20,385 nt of DNA, taken from positions 277,382 through 297,766 of the forward strand of contig BFEA01000763.1 of NCBI GenBank assembly GCA_003427395.1, read 5' to 3'. This DNA comes from Chara braunii. Its lineage: Eukaryota; Streptophyta; Charophyceae; Charales; Characeae. This document shows positions 8,839 through 15,767 of the stretch, in pieces. The translations under genes were made by a program, and so were the position numbers. Position 1 is the first letter of the stretch, and each line of letters opens with the position of its first letter. Below the pieces are notes generated by a model. It saw only the letters and a list, made by a program, of their open reading frames with translations, had not been told where the DNA came from and made no database searches.

Positions 8839-8855
8839 TAGCATGGTGGGTGGTG
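8725..8855 (+). mobile_element. SINE-A copy 2 (3' part only)
   Basis: AACAGTTCATTGATGATACG, then CAATGCTGTCACC, an A-rich run, GGCG, a long A run and AGATAGCATGGTGG parallel the 3' part of the copy at 7850 in order. The tRNA-like head is missing or too diverged to see, so this is a 5'-truncated or eroded member. Confidence 0.6.
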
Positions 8856-8979
8856 GTTGAAACAGGGCTGAAAAGTCGATGCGTTTGTTTGAAAGATGAA
8901 CCGGAATTATGGAAGAACCAAAAATTTGGGCAACAAGTCGTGCGTTCATCCTTTCAGTGTTTTACATGGTTAACCCAGT

Positions 8980-9002
8980 TAAACCATTAGTACACGTCAT
9001 CC
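8980..9002 (+). repeat. Orphan terminal end of the ACCACCAGTACC element family
   Basis: TAA followed by ACCATTAGTACACG resembles the family's left end. No right end is seen nearby. It immediately precedes U6-derived sequence, as if a U6 copy had landed inside an element. Confidence 0.35.
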
Positions 9003-9115
9003 GGGGAACGTCCATTAAAACTGGAACGACAAGGAGAGAAAATATTATTATTAACATGGCCTCTTAACGAGGACAAGGAGAGAAAAGATTATTTGCATGG
9101 CCTCCACGCGAGAGA
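9003..9115 (+). pseudogene. Degenerate U6 snRNA pseudogene with an internal duplication
   Basis: GGGGAACGTCCATTAAAACT then GGAACGA(C)A(AG)GAGAGAA...ATTAACATGGCC follows the order of U6 (GGGGACATCCG, TAAAATTGGAACGATACAGAGAAG, ATTAGCATGGCC). The stretch ACAAGGAGAGAAAA ... CATGGCCTC is then repeated a second time from about 9072 to 9103. The ACAGAGA box is altered, so no function is expected. Confidence 0.65.
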
Positions 9116-9125
9116 ATGCGAGCAT

Positions 9126-9320
9126 ATCAACCAGCACACCCAGGACTGCAGGCTCTGCACTGCACTCCATTCTCTGCTGCTGAACTGCCAGCTGTGCACT
9201 TTTCGGTTTCAGCTGGCGCCGGCAGCCATTGTGGTCTGGCAGAGCCCCGAGCCGCAAAACTTTCAGACTAGACAATGAACGAATTTCTACAAGGCTGGGG
9301 CCGTGAACCGGCAGCTTTTT
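9126..9320 (+). repeat. Dispersed repeat D, copy 2
   Basis: ACCAGCACACCCAGGACTGC, GAACTGCCAGCTGTGCAC, AGCTGGCGCCGGCAGCCATT and GTCTGGCAGAGCCCCGAGCC parallel the copy at 4985 in order and orientation. The family is unknown to me. Coding is unlikely, because the frames are not conserved between the two copies. Confidence 0.7.
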
Positions 9321-10950
9321 AACCATGTGTGCCATCTGTGAGGAATAAGCCCTCAAGGGGCCCTATCAGACATGATCACATGTTCTGTGCTAAGGCCCCC
9401 AGCAAGCCGAGCGCCCGCCCTAAGTGAAGGCGGGCCTGAATATTCGTGAGCGGCCAAAATTTGACATTTCCATATGTGGGTATTCAGGCTCTCGCAGCAC
9501 GCCACTTGGTTGGGTAGATGAGTGAGCCTCACTAAGCTGCGTCATACAGTTGACCGAGGCCTTGACAGTTGGGCCTGGGCACATACACACAAAGCAGGGC
9601 CGATACATTGGGAAGCAGGCCATCGGCCTTTGGAAAAGCAGTACTGCGGACGCACCTGCCTGGGAGCCCTGCACAGATGCAGCAAACAAACCCACGTCCG
9701 GAGACTCAGGCCGTGCCCAACTGAAAAGGGCCCCGGCCCTCAACTGTAATCTCGGGCCTGGGCACAGGGTCTGAGGCCCAACCGGAAGCTACTGGAAGCT
9801 TCCAGCCAGGCCACACACAGCATCCAGGAGGCTGCCACTTCCATAAAAGACGTGACGCAGCCCAGGCCAGGCATTCTGGCCAGTGCTGGCAATGCAGAGG
9901 TGCTGCTGCGCTTCTGCTTGATGCTGCGCTGCTGCCAAGGGCGCTGACGGGGCGCTTAGTGGTGAGGTGGGGCGCCACAGGGCAGCGGGGCCCAGGCAGC
10001 CATAGCCGGGCTGTTGGGCACCAGGGGGGGTACAGCAGGCGATCTGGTGGTCTTCAGGGAAGGAAGCGCAGTATGGGGTAATCAAGGTCTGATTGAGGGT
10101 GACGAGATACATACCTGGTGCATGAAGAGAGGTCGGCTATGGTGTTGACAGTCATGTACACTAGTCTTCGAGAGTGTAAGTGAGCCTGTTGTGTGAACCA
10201 GATGTAGGTAGGATAGCCGGGTAGAGTAGGCTGGGCGCCAGACAGAGGAGCGACTTTGGATACTGTGTTGGTGTGGCCTACGGGCTTGGACATTGACTCA
10301 TTACTTCATTGTATTGCTCTGTATGGAATATTATGGATGGTTTTCTCGGTGCGTTTGTACTCTGCTTGGACACGACTACTTGGACATCTGTGTGATTTCG
10401 CGACTCGGTTTTCTGTATATCGTTCACACTTGTATTCCTTGCACATCCCTCTCAGCCGTCCAAGCTGTGTGCCTGTAAGTGGTCCGGATCTAGGTCAAAG
10501 GGAAGACTGATCCAATCATCAGCTAAAAATAGAACAGTTTGTAATTTGTCTGATAATCTTTTTTTTTTTTTTTTTTTGGATTTGACTTATAATCCTACCC
10601 ATGAGTAAGTCTCATGCCCACCCAGAGAGCAGGCTTGCTCTGGTTTCTTCCAGGTACTTAAAACTGTTGCTTGATGATGACGTGCCATTCCGCAGTCTAA
10701 TCTGTCTTCTGTACCAACTAGGCCAGTCTTATCCGTCCTCCCAGGTTTGTTGTCTAAGCTGGGCACAGAGTGCCTCCACCTGAGATCTCTCTCAGAGGGA
10801 TCTCCTAGCCCTTCTGGCCATCCACCCCTAAATCTGATCTTTTTTTCTTTTTTTTTTCCCCGAACAATTTGCCATTTGGACTATTTCTCAATTTTTGCGT
10901 CTCATGTGTGTACACACAAAGGCCATTCTAATCTATCTTCTGTACCAGCT
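9321..10950. other. Long stretch without a recognised gene
   Basis: G/C-rich DNA from 9370 to 10060 has repeated phrases such as GGGCCTGGGCACA (near 9575 and 9752), then AT-richer DNA with T runs near 10560 and 10840. The phrase TCTAATCT(G/A)TCTTCTGTACCA occurs at about 10697 and again at 10927, just before the SINE-A copy. Frames of up to 107 codons exist on both strands but resemble nothing I know. Exons of an unrecognised gene cannot be excluded. Confidence 0.35.
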
Positions 10951-11258
10951 GGCCTAGTTCAGTTGGTACACCCCCCCTGAACTGAATTCTTGAAATACAG
11001 ACCAGGTGCTGAGTTCGAACTCCACTGGAAGCAGATGAGTGAAACAACACAACTCTGCATTGCCTAGGGATGGTCAGTTCAATGATGATATCTCAAGCTG
11101 TCTCTTATACACATCTAGATGTGTATAAGAGACAGCAACACAACTCTGCATTGCCTAGGGATGGTCAGTTCAATGATGATATCTCAAGAGTGAGTATGAT
11201 CTCACCAATGGCATGCGTCAATTCACAAGCCAACGAAGAAATACAACACAAGTCAACA

Positions 11259-11290
<32 letters not shown>

Positions 11291-11393
11291 CAGGACCGAG
11301 ATAGAAAGAAGAAAAAGAAAAGAAAGACCGAAATATCTCAAGGCCTTGACCGAAGAAGAAGAAGAAGAAGAAGAAGAAGAAGAAGAAGAAGCC
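10951..11393 (+). mobile_element. SINE-A copy 3 (long copy, interrupted by a library adapter)
   Basis: The head GGCCTAGTTCAGTTGGTACA carries an RNA polymerase III A box and CTGAGTTCGAACTCC a B box, as in a tRNA. A body follows (ACAACTCTGCATTGCCTAGG, GTTCAATGATGATATCTCAA, ATGGCATGCGTCAATTCACA), then (GAA)n, a 67-base unit with CGAGATAGAAAGAAG and AAGGCCTTGACC, and a second (GAA)n. A 38-base adapter and a duplicated 53 bases lie inside (11098-11188). Without those 91 bases it is collinear with the copy at 12350. The 3' GAA tail abuts mitochondrial-type sequence. Confidence 0.85.
11098..11135. other. Tn5/Nextera mosaic-end junction adapter (assembly artefact)
   Basis: CTGTCTCTTATACACATCT (11098-11116) is directly followed by its exact reverse complement (11117-11135). 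These 19 bases are the Tn5 transposase mosaic end, and the head-to-head pair is the circularisation junction adapter of Nextera mate-pair libraries. It is flanked by perfect 53-base direct copies (11045-11097 and 11136-11188), as expected when an untrimmed read is assembled. Translation gives the well-known contaminant peptide VSYTHLDVYKRQ. It is not a biological element. Confidence 0.98.
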
Positions 11394-11407
11394 AAATTAC
11401 CACTTTC

Positions 11408-11510
11408 GTATATTTAGTATAAGCAAGTTCTAAGATCACATCCTTCGAATAAAATCCAGTTAAAAAAGGAAATCCAATTAAAGACATGCTGCCTATTAGC
11501 ATCATAGCAT
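11408..11510 (-). pseudogene. nad5: Mitochondrial nad5 fragment (nuclear copy)
   Basis: On the minus strand the frame reads [20 protein letters not shown] and continues [14 protein letters not shown], a conserved transmembrane stretch of NADH dehydrogenase subunit 5 (proton-pumping arm of complex I). Only about 35 residues of a protein of roughly 650 are recognisable. Upstream on the same strand the frame continues for some 50 codons but no longer looks like nad5, so it may be intron or unrelated sequence. The position between nuclear SINEs marks it as transferred organelle DNA. Confidence 0.82.
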
Positions 11511-11659
11511 GCACGGTTTGTTTGCAATTTGGTTCGCAGCATGTAATCATATCATTTATGCATGATTCTCCAATCATTTGCGTACTTGAACGCAAACTAA
11601 TACTACGTAATTCATGTTGTTTCAAGAACTCTGCCAGCAGAGCCTCTTGAGAACTCATG

Positions 11660-11800
11660 AGATATGATTATCCACCCTTAGTGCATAATGTGGGATGGTT
11701 GGGTTTACTGAGTGTTTTGATGACAATTCTATTCAATTTGCTGATCAATAATCCTTTAACCACTGCTAACCTGTTTTCTAATAATCTAATCATAGATAAT
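11660..11800 (+). pseudogene. nad2: Mitochondrial nad2 fragment (nuclear copy)
   Basis: The plus-strand frame contains [20 protein letters not shown] and then NPLTTANLFSNNLIIDN, matching the N-terminal region of plant NADH dehydrogenase subunit 2 (complex I membrane arm). The frame has a stop shortly upstream and leaves homology after IIDN. It lies 150 bases from the nad5 fragment on the opposite strand, an arrangement that points to rearrangement before or after insertion. Confidence 0.82.
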
Positions 11801-11984
11801 TTATCGCCAGAGTCGCCTGGTTTAGGGTGCCGCATCGACTCGTCGCCAAACTCACCTGACTCCCGTTTTTAACTTACAAACACGTGTGCTATTGTCAGGT
11901 CCAGGCGCCTGGCTGGTTTACCATATATAGCATATAGCTACAATATTAGAAGATTGTGGTATGTAAAACCACGATTTCAAAAAC

Positions 11985-12345
11985 TTGGAAGTCCAAAGAT
12001 CCAATATTAAATTCCCCCTAGGGGTCCACGTCACTTTACTCATTGATATGCGGAAAGTGATTCACCGCCTGGCAGCTTTAGGTTTTTGTGACAAATCGGG
12101 GAACACTAAACCCAACTTCTTTTATTTCAAGATCCGCAGAGAAACTGTTGTCACGTATCTCTGGACTTCTCCGCGGTCTCGCCAATTACTATCACATAGC
12201 AGACTCGAAGCACCAATGCATAGCTAGATTGTCATATATACTTCGCCATTCTTTGGCTATGGTATATGCTGCCAAATTCAAGCTTCGCTCACAGGCTAAG
12301 GTCTTTGCTATAGCAGGCAAAGACCTAAAGAAACCACACAATGGG
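11985..12345 (+). pseudogene. Group II intron maturase fragment (C-terminal, domain X region)
   Basis: An N-terminal part reads LLIDMRKVIHRLAALGFCDK and SGNTKPNFFYF. After a frameshift near 12135 the other frame reads ISGLLRGLANYYHIADSK and SYILRHSLAMVYAAKFKL, then AKVFAIAGKDL. The LRGLANYY ... A(A)KFKL ... VF..GKDL pattern is typical of the maturase (domain X) end of group II intron reverse transcriptases in plant and algal organelles. The catalytic RT part is absent and I see no domain V hairpin downstream. It is part of the same organelle-derived block as nad5 and nad2. Confidence 0.8.
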
Positions 12346-12349
12346 CTGT

Positions 12350-12681
12350 GGCCTAGTTCAGTTGGTACACCTGCCCTGAACTGAATTCTTGAAATACAGA
12401 CCAGGTGCTGAGTTCGAACTCCACTGGAAGCAGATGAGTGAAACAACACAACTCTGCATTGCCTAGGGACGGTTAGTTCAATGATGATATCTCAAGAGTG
12501 AGTATGATCTCACCAATGGCATGCGTCAATTCACAAGCCAACGAAGAAATACAACACAAGTCAACAAAGAAGAAGAAGAAGAAGAAGAAGAAGAAGAAGA
12601 AGAAGAAGAAGAAATACAAGACCGAGATAGAAAGAAGAAAAAGAAAAGAAAGACCGAGATATCTCAAGGCCTTGACCGAAG

Positions 12682-12713
<32 letters not shown>

Positions 12714-12772
12714 CAAGACCGAGATAGAAAGAAGAAAAGGAAAAGAAAGACTGAGATATCTGAAGGCCTTGA
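12350..12772 (+). mobile_element. SINE-A copy 4 (long copy, uninterrupted)
   Basis: It has the same head with A box (CTAGTTCAGTTGG) and B box (GAGTTCGAACTCC), and the same body with near-identity to the copy at 10951. Its tail has (GAA)n, the 67-base CGAGATAGAAAGAAG ... AAGGCCTTGACC unit, (GAA)n and the unit a second time, one unit more than the other copy. Frames of poly-Lys or poly-Glu in the tail are meaningless. The near-identity of the two copies indicates recent activity or segmental duplication. Confidence 0.88.
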
Positions 12773-13298
12773 CCATAAAACCACGAGTACACCGCCCAAG
12801 GCAAACTTTTGAGGCCAGAATAAGGCATTCCTAAAAGTTACGAGACTCGACCAAGGGTGGGCCTGGGGGTGGGCAGATTTTTTTTTGTCCTGTGCGGTGC
12901 CAGTGCCCACCCTGACACGTGGGCATTCCTGGGCTTAGACATGAGAATGTGGTCAACAGATCCGCACACATGTACGATGCATTCCGCTGTCAAAGAATGA
13001 ACGAACTGTTTGGGAACGGGAGCTCAAAAATGGACCCGAGTTCGAACTCCGCTGGATTTCGGTCAACAGGAATCGGATCGGCAGTACACCTGGTTCAAAC
13101 CCGAGTTCAAAAATGGACCTGAGGTCGAACACCCATGGTGTTCCTGTCGATCCGATGCAAGCAGCAGAAGAGTGTGGACCCGAGTTCAAACTCCGCTGGA
13201 TTTCGGTCGAAAACGGGGAAGCAAGCAGCAGAAGAGTGTGGTCGTAGCAAGTTTTACTCGAATCGGATCGAGGGGAACACCACAGTCCACAACAACAT
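12773..13298. other. Spacer with local repeats
   Basis: No gene is recognised. From 13030 to 13245 a phrase GGACC(C/T)GAG(T/G)TC(G/A)AAC(T/A)CC recurs three times (13034, 13117, 13176), and GCAAGCAGCAGAAGAGTGTG recurs with a 64-base spacing (13157 and 13221). GAGTTCGAACTCC resembles the SINE-A B box, so these may be eroded SINE pieces that then duplicated in tandem. Confidence 0.5.
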
Positions 13299-13301
13299 TA
13301 A

Positions 13302-13451
13302 AGCACCAATACATGCCACAATGATGCCAGCTATCAGCCGAGGGGGCCCTTTCGGAGGCCGTCCGCCGGCAATTCATTTTATCAACAGCGCTCGGCCTCC
13401 TGAACTCTCAGAAAGGCTCAAAACAGGTTCTGGGGCCATGTACTGGTGGTT
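13302..13451. mobile_element. TIR element M2 (150 bp)
   Basis: The left end AGCACCAATACATGCC and the right end CCATGTACTGGTGGTT are imperfect inverted repeats, and TAA flanks both sides (13299-13301 and 13452-13454). The interior shares GGAGGCCG ... TTATCAA ... GGCCTCC with M1 at 7150, so the two are members of one subfamily. It has no coding capacity. Confidence 0.78.
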
Positions 13452-13454
13452 TAA

Positions 13455-13570
13455 ACCACCAGTACCCCAGGGGACCTTAGGCCCGCTCTGACGCAAATGC
13501 ACATGGACCTGTGCGGTGCACGGATTCAGCCTCTGCGTTAACGCCTAAGAACGCGGTAGGTACTGGTGGT
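13455..13570. mobile_element. TIR element M3 (116 bp), adjacent to M2
   Basis: The left end ACCACCAGTACC and the right end GGTACTGGTGGT are perfect 12-bp inverted repeats. The left flank TAA is shared with M2; the right flank is TTT, so no clean duplication is seen. The interior (GGCCCGCTCTGACGC ... CTCTGCGTTAACGCC) is unrelated to M1/M2 by eye. It is a different subfamily carried by the same ends, or one half of a composite with M2. Confidence 0.75.
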
Positions 13571-13895
13571 TTTTCCTGAACATTGTCAAGTGCTAAGGCT
13601 GAAGCACAAGCTGAGAAATTGAAAATCAAATATATCCCACACTTCCTTCGCGGTTTGGAATGGTTTGTAAAGGGGCGGGGAGAAATTTGGGAATACATCT
13701 CCAATCGCTTAATAGCCTACTGAGCAACAGATGGTGTAGCGAAGTGTGAAACCATTCCCTGCATGTGGTTTAGACTGTTTTGCTTATTAAGTGTTGGATT
13801 CAGTTTGGTGGATGATGTGTGTTGAATCATTGAATGTGCTTAGTTCCGTAAATAGCGTAGATTCGATTTACATCCGCAAGTTTTTGTTTTCAATT
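13571..13895. other. No feature recognised
   Basis: AT-richer sequence with only short frames and no repeat that I can identify. Confidence 0.4.
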
Positions 13896-14290
13896 TTTTT
13901 TTTTTTTTGGTTGGGGGGGGGCGGGGGAAGATTGTGATCTTTATTAAACTTCGAAGAGAAAAGGCTGGGAACCCTCACAAACAACCCGGAGATCTTAGGG
14001 TCTCGCCGCACGGCACACGAAACAAAAACAAAACGAGTTCATCTGCCCACGAAAGGTGGCAAAATACAGTCATCACAACTTTATAGCAAACCCATGAACC
14101 TGGTCATTTTCTTCAAGAAGATGCACTCAATGACATTTCGTTTTTCGTTTCGTGTCCCGTGTGGCGGCGTCCTTAAACTACTGCTGCAAACCGGGTCCAG
14201 CGTCCCATGTCTTTCCACACCTCAATTTTGTGTTTTTGGATTTCGATTTGTTTCTTTCTTTTCCATTTTCCTTTCCTTTTCCGCGACCGT
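13896..14290 (-). pseudogene. Possible minus-strand mRNA 3' end or retrocopy
   Basis: A T run at 13896-13912 is followed by a short G-rich stretch and TTTATT at about 13943, which on the minus strand reads AATAAA some 30 bases before a poly(A) run. This is the layout of a polyadenylated transcript end. The upstream minus-strand sequence has no recognisable coding region, so it would have to be a 3' untranslated segment. A chance A-rich tract is equally possible. Confidence 0.3.
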
Positions 14291-14384
14291 TTGACGATTG
14301 GTTTTGATTGGTGTGGATTTGGTTAGGAGGTCGCAGGTTGCGACATGAGTACTGCATTAGCGTTTAGCAACCTGACAGCACCTG

Positions 14385-14455
14385 TTCGCATGCCGCAACC
14401 CCTTAGCCGCACTCATGCCGCAACACTTAACCGCACTCATGCCACAACATTTAGC
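14385..14455 (+). repeat. ~24-bp degenerate repeat (CATGCCGCAAC...TTAGCCGCACT)
   Basis: Three successive units starting CATGCC(G/A)CAAC occur from about 14389, each continuing with CTTAGC or CTTAACCGCACT. The last runs into the foldback that follows. Confidence 0.75.
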
Positions 14456-14533
14456 GACCTGACGGTCCCTGTTTTTTCCCGTCCTGGTTAGCATGCCTGG
14501 TTACGACACTGGAAAAAAACAGAGACTGTCACA
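14451..14533. repeat. Foldback with about 25-bp arms
   Basis: TGACGGTCCCTGTTTTTTCC on the left pairs with GGAAAAAAACAGAGACTGTC on the right with a few mismatches, around a loop of about 30 bases (CGTCCTGGTTAGCATGCC and onward). The arms are imperfect. It could be a decayed element end or a local inverted duplication. Confidence 0.55.
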
Positions 14534-14589
14534 GCGTGAGTGCCGTTACATTTGGACAGCATCTGAGTTCGGTAATAAGGGATGCTTAA

Positions 14590-14765
14590 ACAACCAGTAC
14601 CTTTCCCGGCTTGAAAATCAAATACACACCAGTATAGTATTCGGGAGGCAAGAGTGGTTCGGTACTGCCGGACCGAAATGAGGCCCATGCGGGTTCGTTT
14701 TTTTTGGCGCGCAGGGCAAAATTTTAGGCTCAGCATGGATATTAGCTGAGAAAGGTACTGGTGGT
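14590..14765. mobile_element. TIR element M4 (176 bp)
   Basis: The left end ACAACCAGTACCTTTC and the right end GAAAGGTACTGGTGGT are 16-base inverted repeats with one mismatch. The flanks are TAA on the left and TAC on the right, an imperfect duplication. It shares the AGTACCTTT subterminal bases with M1. No coding capacity is seen. It is the third size class of the family in this window. Confidence 0.78.
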
Positions 14766-14828
14766 TACACAGTGTTGTACCTGTTGGAGGTTTTCCGGCA
14801 GTCAGGTTGCGATCGGGCGGTGAGGGCT

Positions 14829-14999
14829 GCGGGCCTAGGTCAGTTTGTAAGGCACAGAAGTTGCATTCAGGAGGTCGTGGGTTCAATCCCAATTGGCCTC
14901 ACGTGCGTGCCTGGGCAAGCTTGGTGTTCTACCAGCTAGAGATAACCCGTTGGCCCCCCAAGCCAGCATTGGCAGGACCTTGGCTGNATTGTTCTGAAT
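14829..14999 (+). mobile_element. SINE-B copy 1 (tRNA-derived head, 3' truncated)
   Basis: GCGGGCCTAGGTCAGTTTGT holds a degenerate A box and GGTCGTGGGTTCAATCCC a good B box, as in tRNA. A body follows: GCCTGGGCAAGCTTGGTGTT, CTAGAGATAACCCGTTGG and CCAAGCCAGCATTGGCAGGA. It is collinear with the copy at 15030 and ends soon after an N at 14987. The head resembles a tRNA but the acceptor and D arms do not pair well, so it is not a functional tRNA gene. Confidence 0.85.
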
Positions 15000-15029
15000 A
15001 TTAGCTGGAAAATGCGCCCGTTAGGGCCA

Positions 15030-15535
15030 GCGGGCTTAGCTCAGTTGGTAAGGCACTGAAGTTGCATTCAGGAGGTCGTGGGTTCAATCCCCATTTGCCT
15101 CACGTACGTGCCTGGGCAAGCTTGGTGTTCTACGAGCTAGAGATAACCCGGGGTAAGGTCCTACTTGCGCAAATTCGGAGATTTCGGCCGTTGATCTTTG
15201 CTATCTACGGTCAGTATCTCTTAATTAGTGCGAGTGGGACCTAGCCACCGTTGCCCCCCAAGCCAGCATTGGCAGGACCTTGGCTGATGTTGTTGACTGC
15301 TATGCAGCGACAATATTGGCCATTAGACACCGCCATGTGGGGTTGTGGGGGGGTAGGGGGAGGTGCAGTGACTGGCCATTTGCTCGGTGCTAGCACCGCC
15401 AATTTCCCCCATCGGCAATGCCTGCCCACCCCTCGTCACCGTGATGAGGGACTGGTACAGCCTTGCTCTCGCACCACACCTGTGGTGCAAACCTACCCCA
15501 TGGGCTGGGGAGAGATCGGGGTTGGTTGGTGTTCC
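15030..15535 (+). mobile_element. SINE-B copy 2 (longest copy, carries a foldback insertion)
   Basis: The tRNA-like head GCGGGCTTAGCTCAGTTGGT (A box) and GTCGTGGGTTCAATCCCC (B box) are better preserved than in the copy at 14829. The body is interrupted after GATAACCCG by about 98 foreign bases and resumes at TTGCCCCCCAAGCCAGCATT. It then continues through GGCAATGCCTGCCCACCCCT, CTCGCACCACACCTGTGGTG and GGTTGGTTGGTGTTCC, shared with the copy at 16541. Without the insertion it is about 400 bases, long for a SINE. Confidence 0.85.
15151..15248. mobile_element. ~98-bp foldback insertion (hairpin MITE or hairpin-RNA candidate)
   Basis: The boundaries are set by comparison with the uninterrupted SINE-B copies. 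Bases 15156-15195 (AGGTCCTACTTGCGC...) pair with 15203-15242 (...GTGCGAGTGGGACCT) across 40 positions with only a 7-base loop. By eye 29 positions are Watson-Crick and 6 more would be G-U pairs in RNA. The end flanks (ACCCG on the left, CACCG on the right) could reflect a 3-base CCG target duplication. The many G-U compatible changes are notable, but the age and mechanism are unknown. Confidence 0.75.
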
Positions 15536-15753
15536 ACCATTGAATGTTTCAGCTTTTGGGCTTTTAGGACTGTTTTAACCTTTTGGTTGTACACTACCCG
15601 GTTGTCGGCTGGAGTTAGAAAAGGCACCGATCTGGTACCGACAGGAGCCAATACGGCCTAGTCTGGACAGTCCTAGTTTTGTCCTGATACAACGAAGGCG
15701 CGCTACCGCGTGTTAGCTGTCAGGTTTTTGGAAGTACCCTGTCTTGGTGGACT
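15536..15753. other. Spacer, no feature recognised
   Basis: Short non-repetitive stretch between SINE-B and the U6 retrocopy. Confidence 0.4.
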
Positions 15754-15767
15754 AAATCAGCAACCAT

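Noticed and set aside
11098-11135. Natural 38-bp palindromic insertion sequence end
   Set aside because: It matches the synthetic Tn5 mosaic-end junction exactly and is flanked by a duplication typical of an untrimmed mate-pair read.
11070-11417. 115-codon frame containing VSYTHLDVYKRQ and a Lys/Glu-rich tail
   Set aside because: It is made of the library adapter, SINE body and GAA repeats.
12473-12910. 145-codon minus-strand Phe/Ser-rich frame
   Set aside because: It is translated from the GAA tail of SINE-A on the reverse strand.
15030-15102. Apparent tRNA gene with TAGCTCAGTTGG and GGGTTCAATCCCC
   Set aside because: The A and B boxes are good, but the acceptor and D arms do not pair and the sequence is the head of a repeated SINE.
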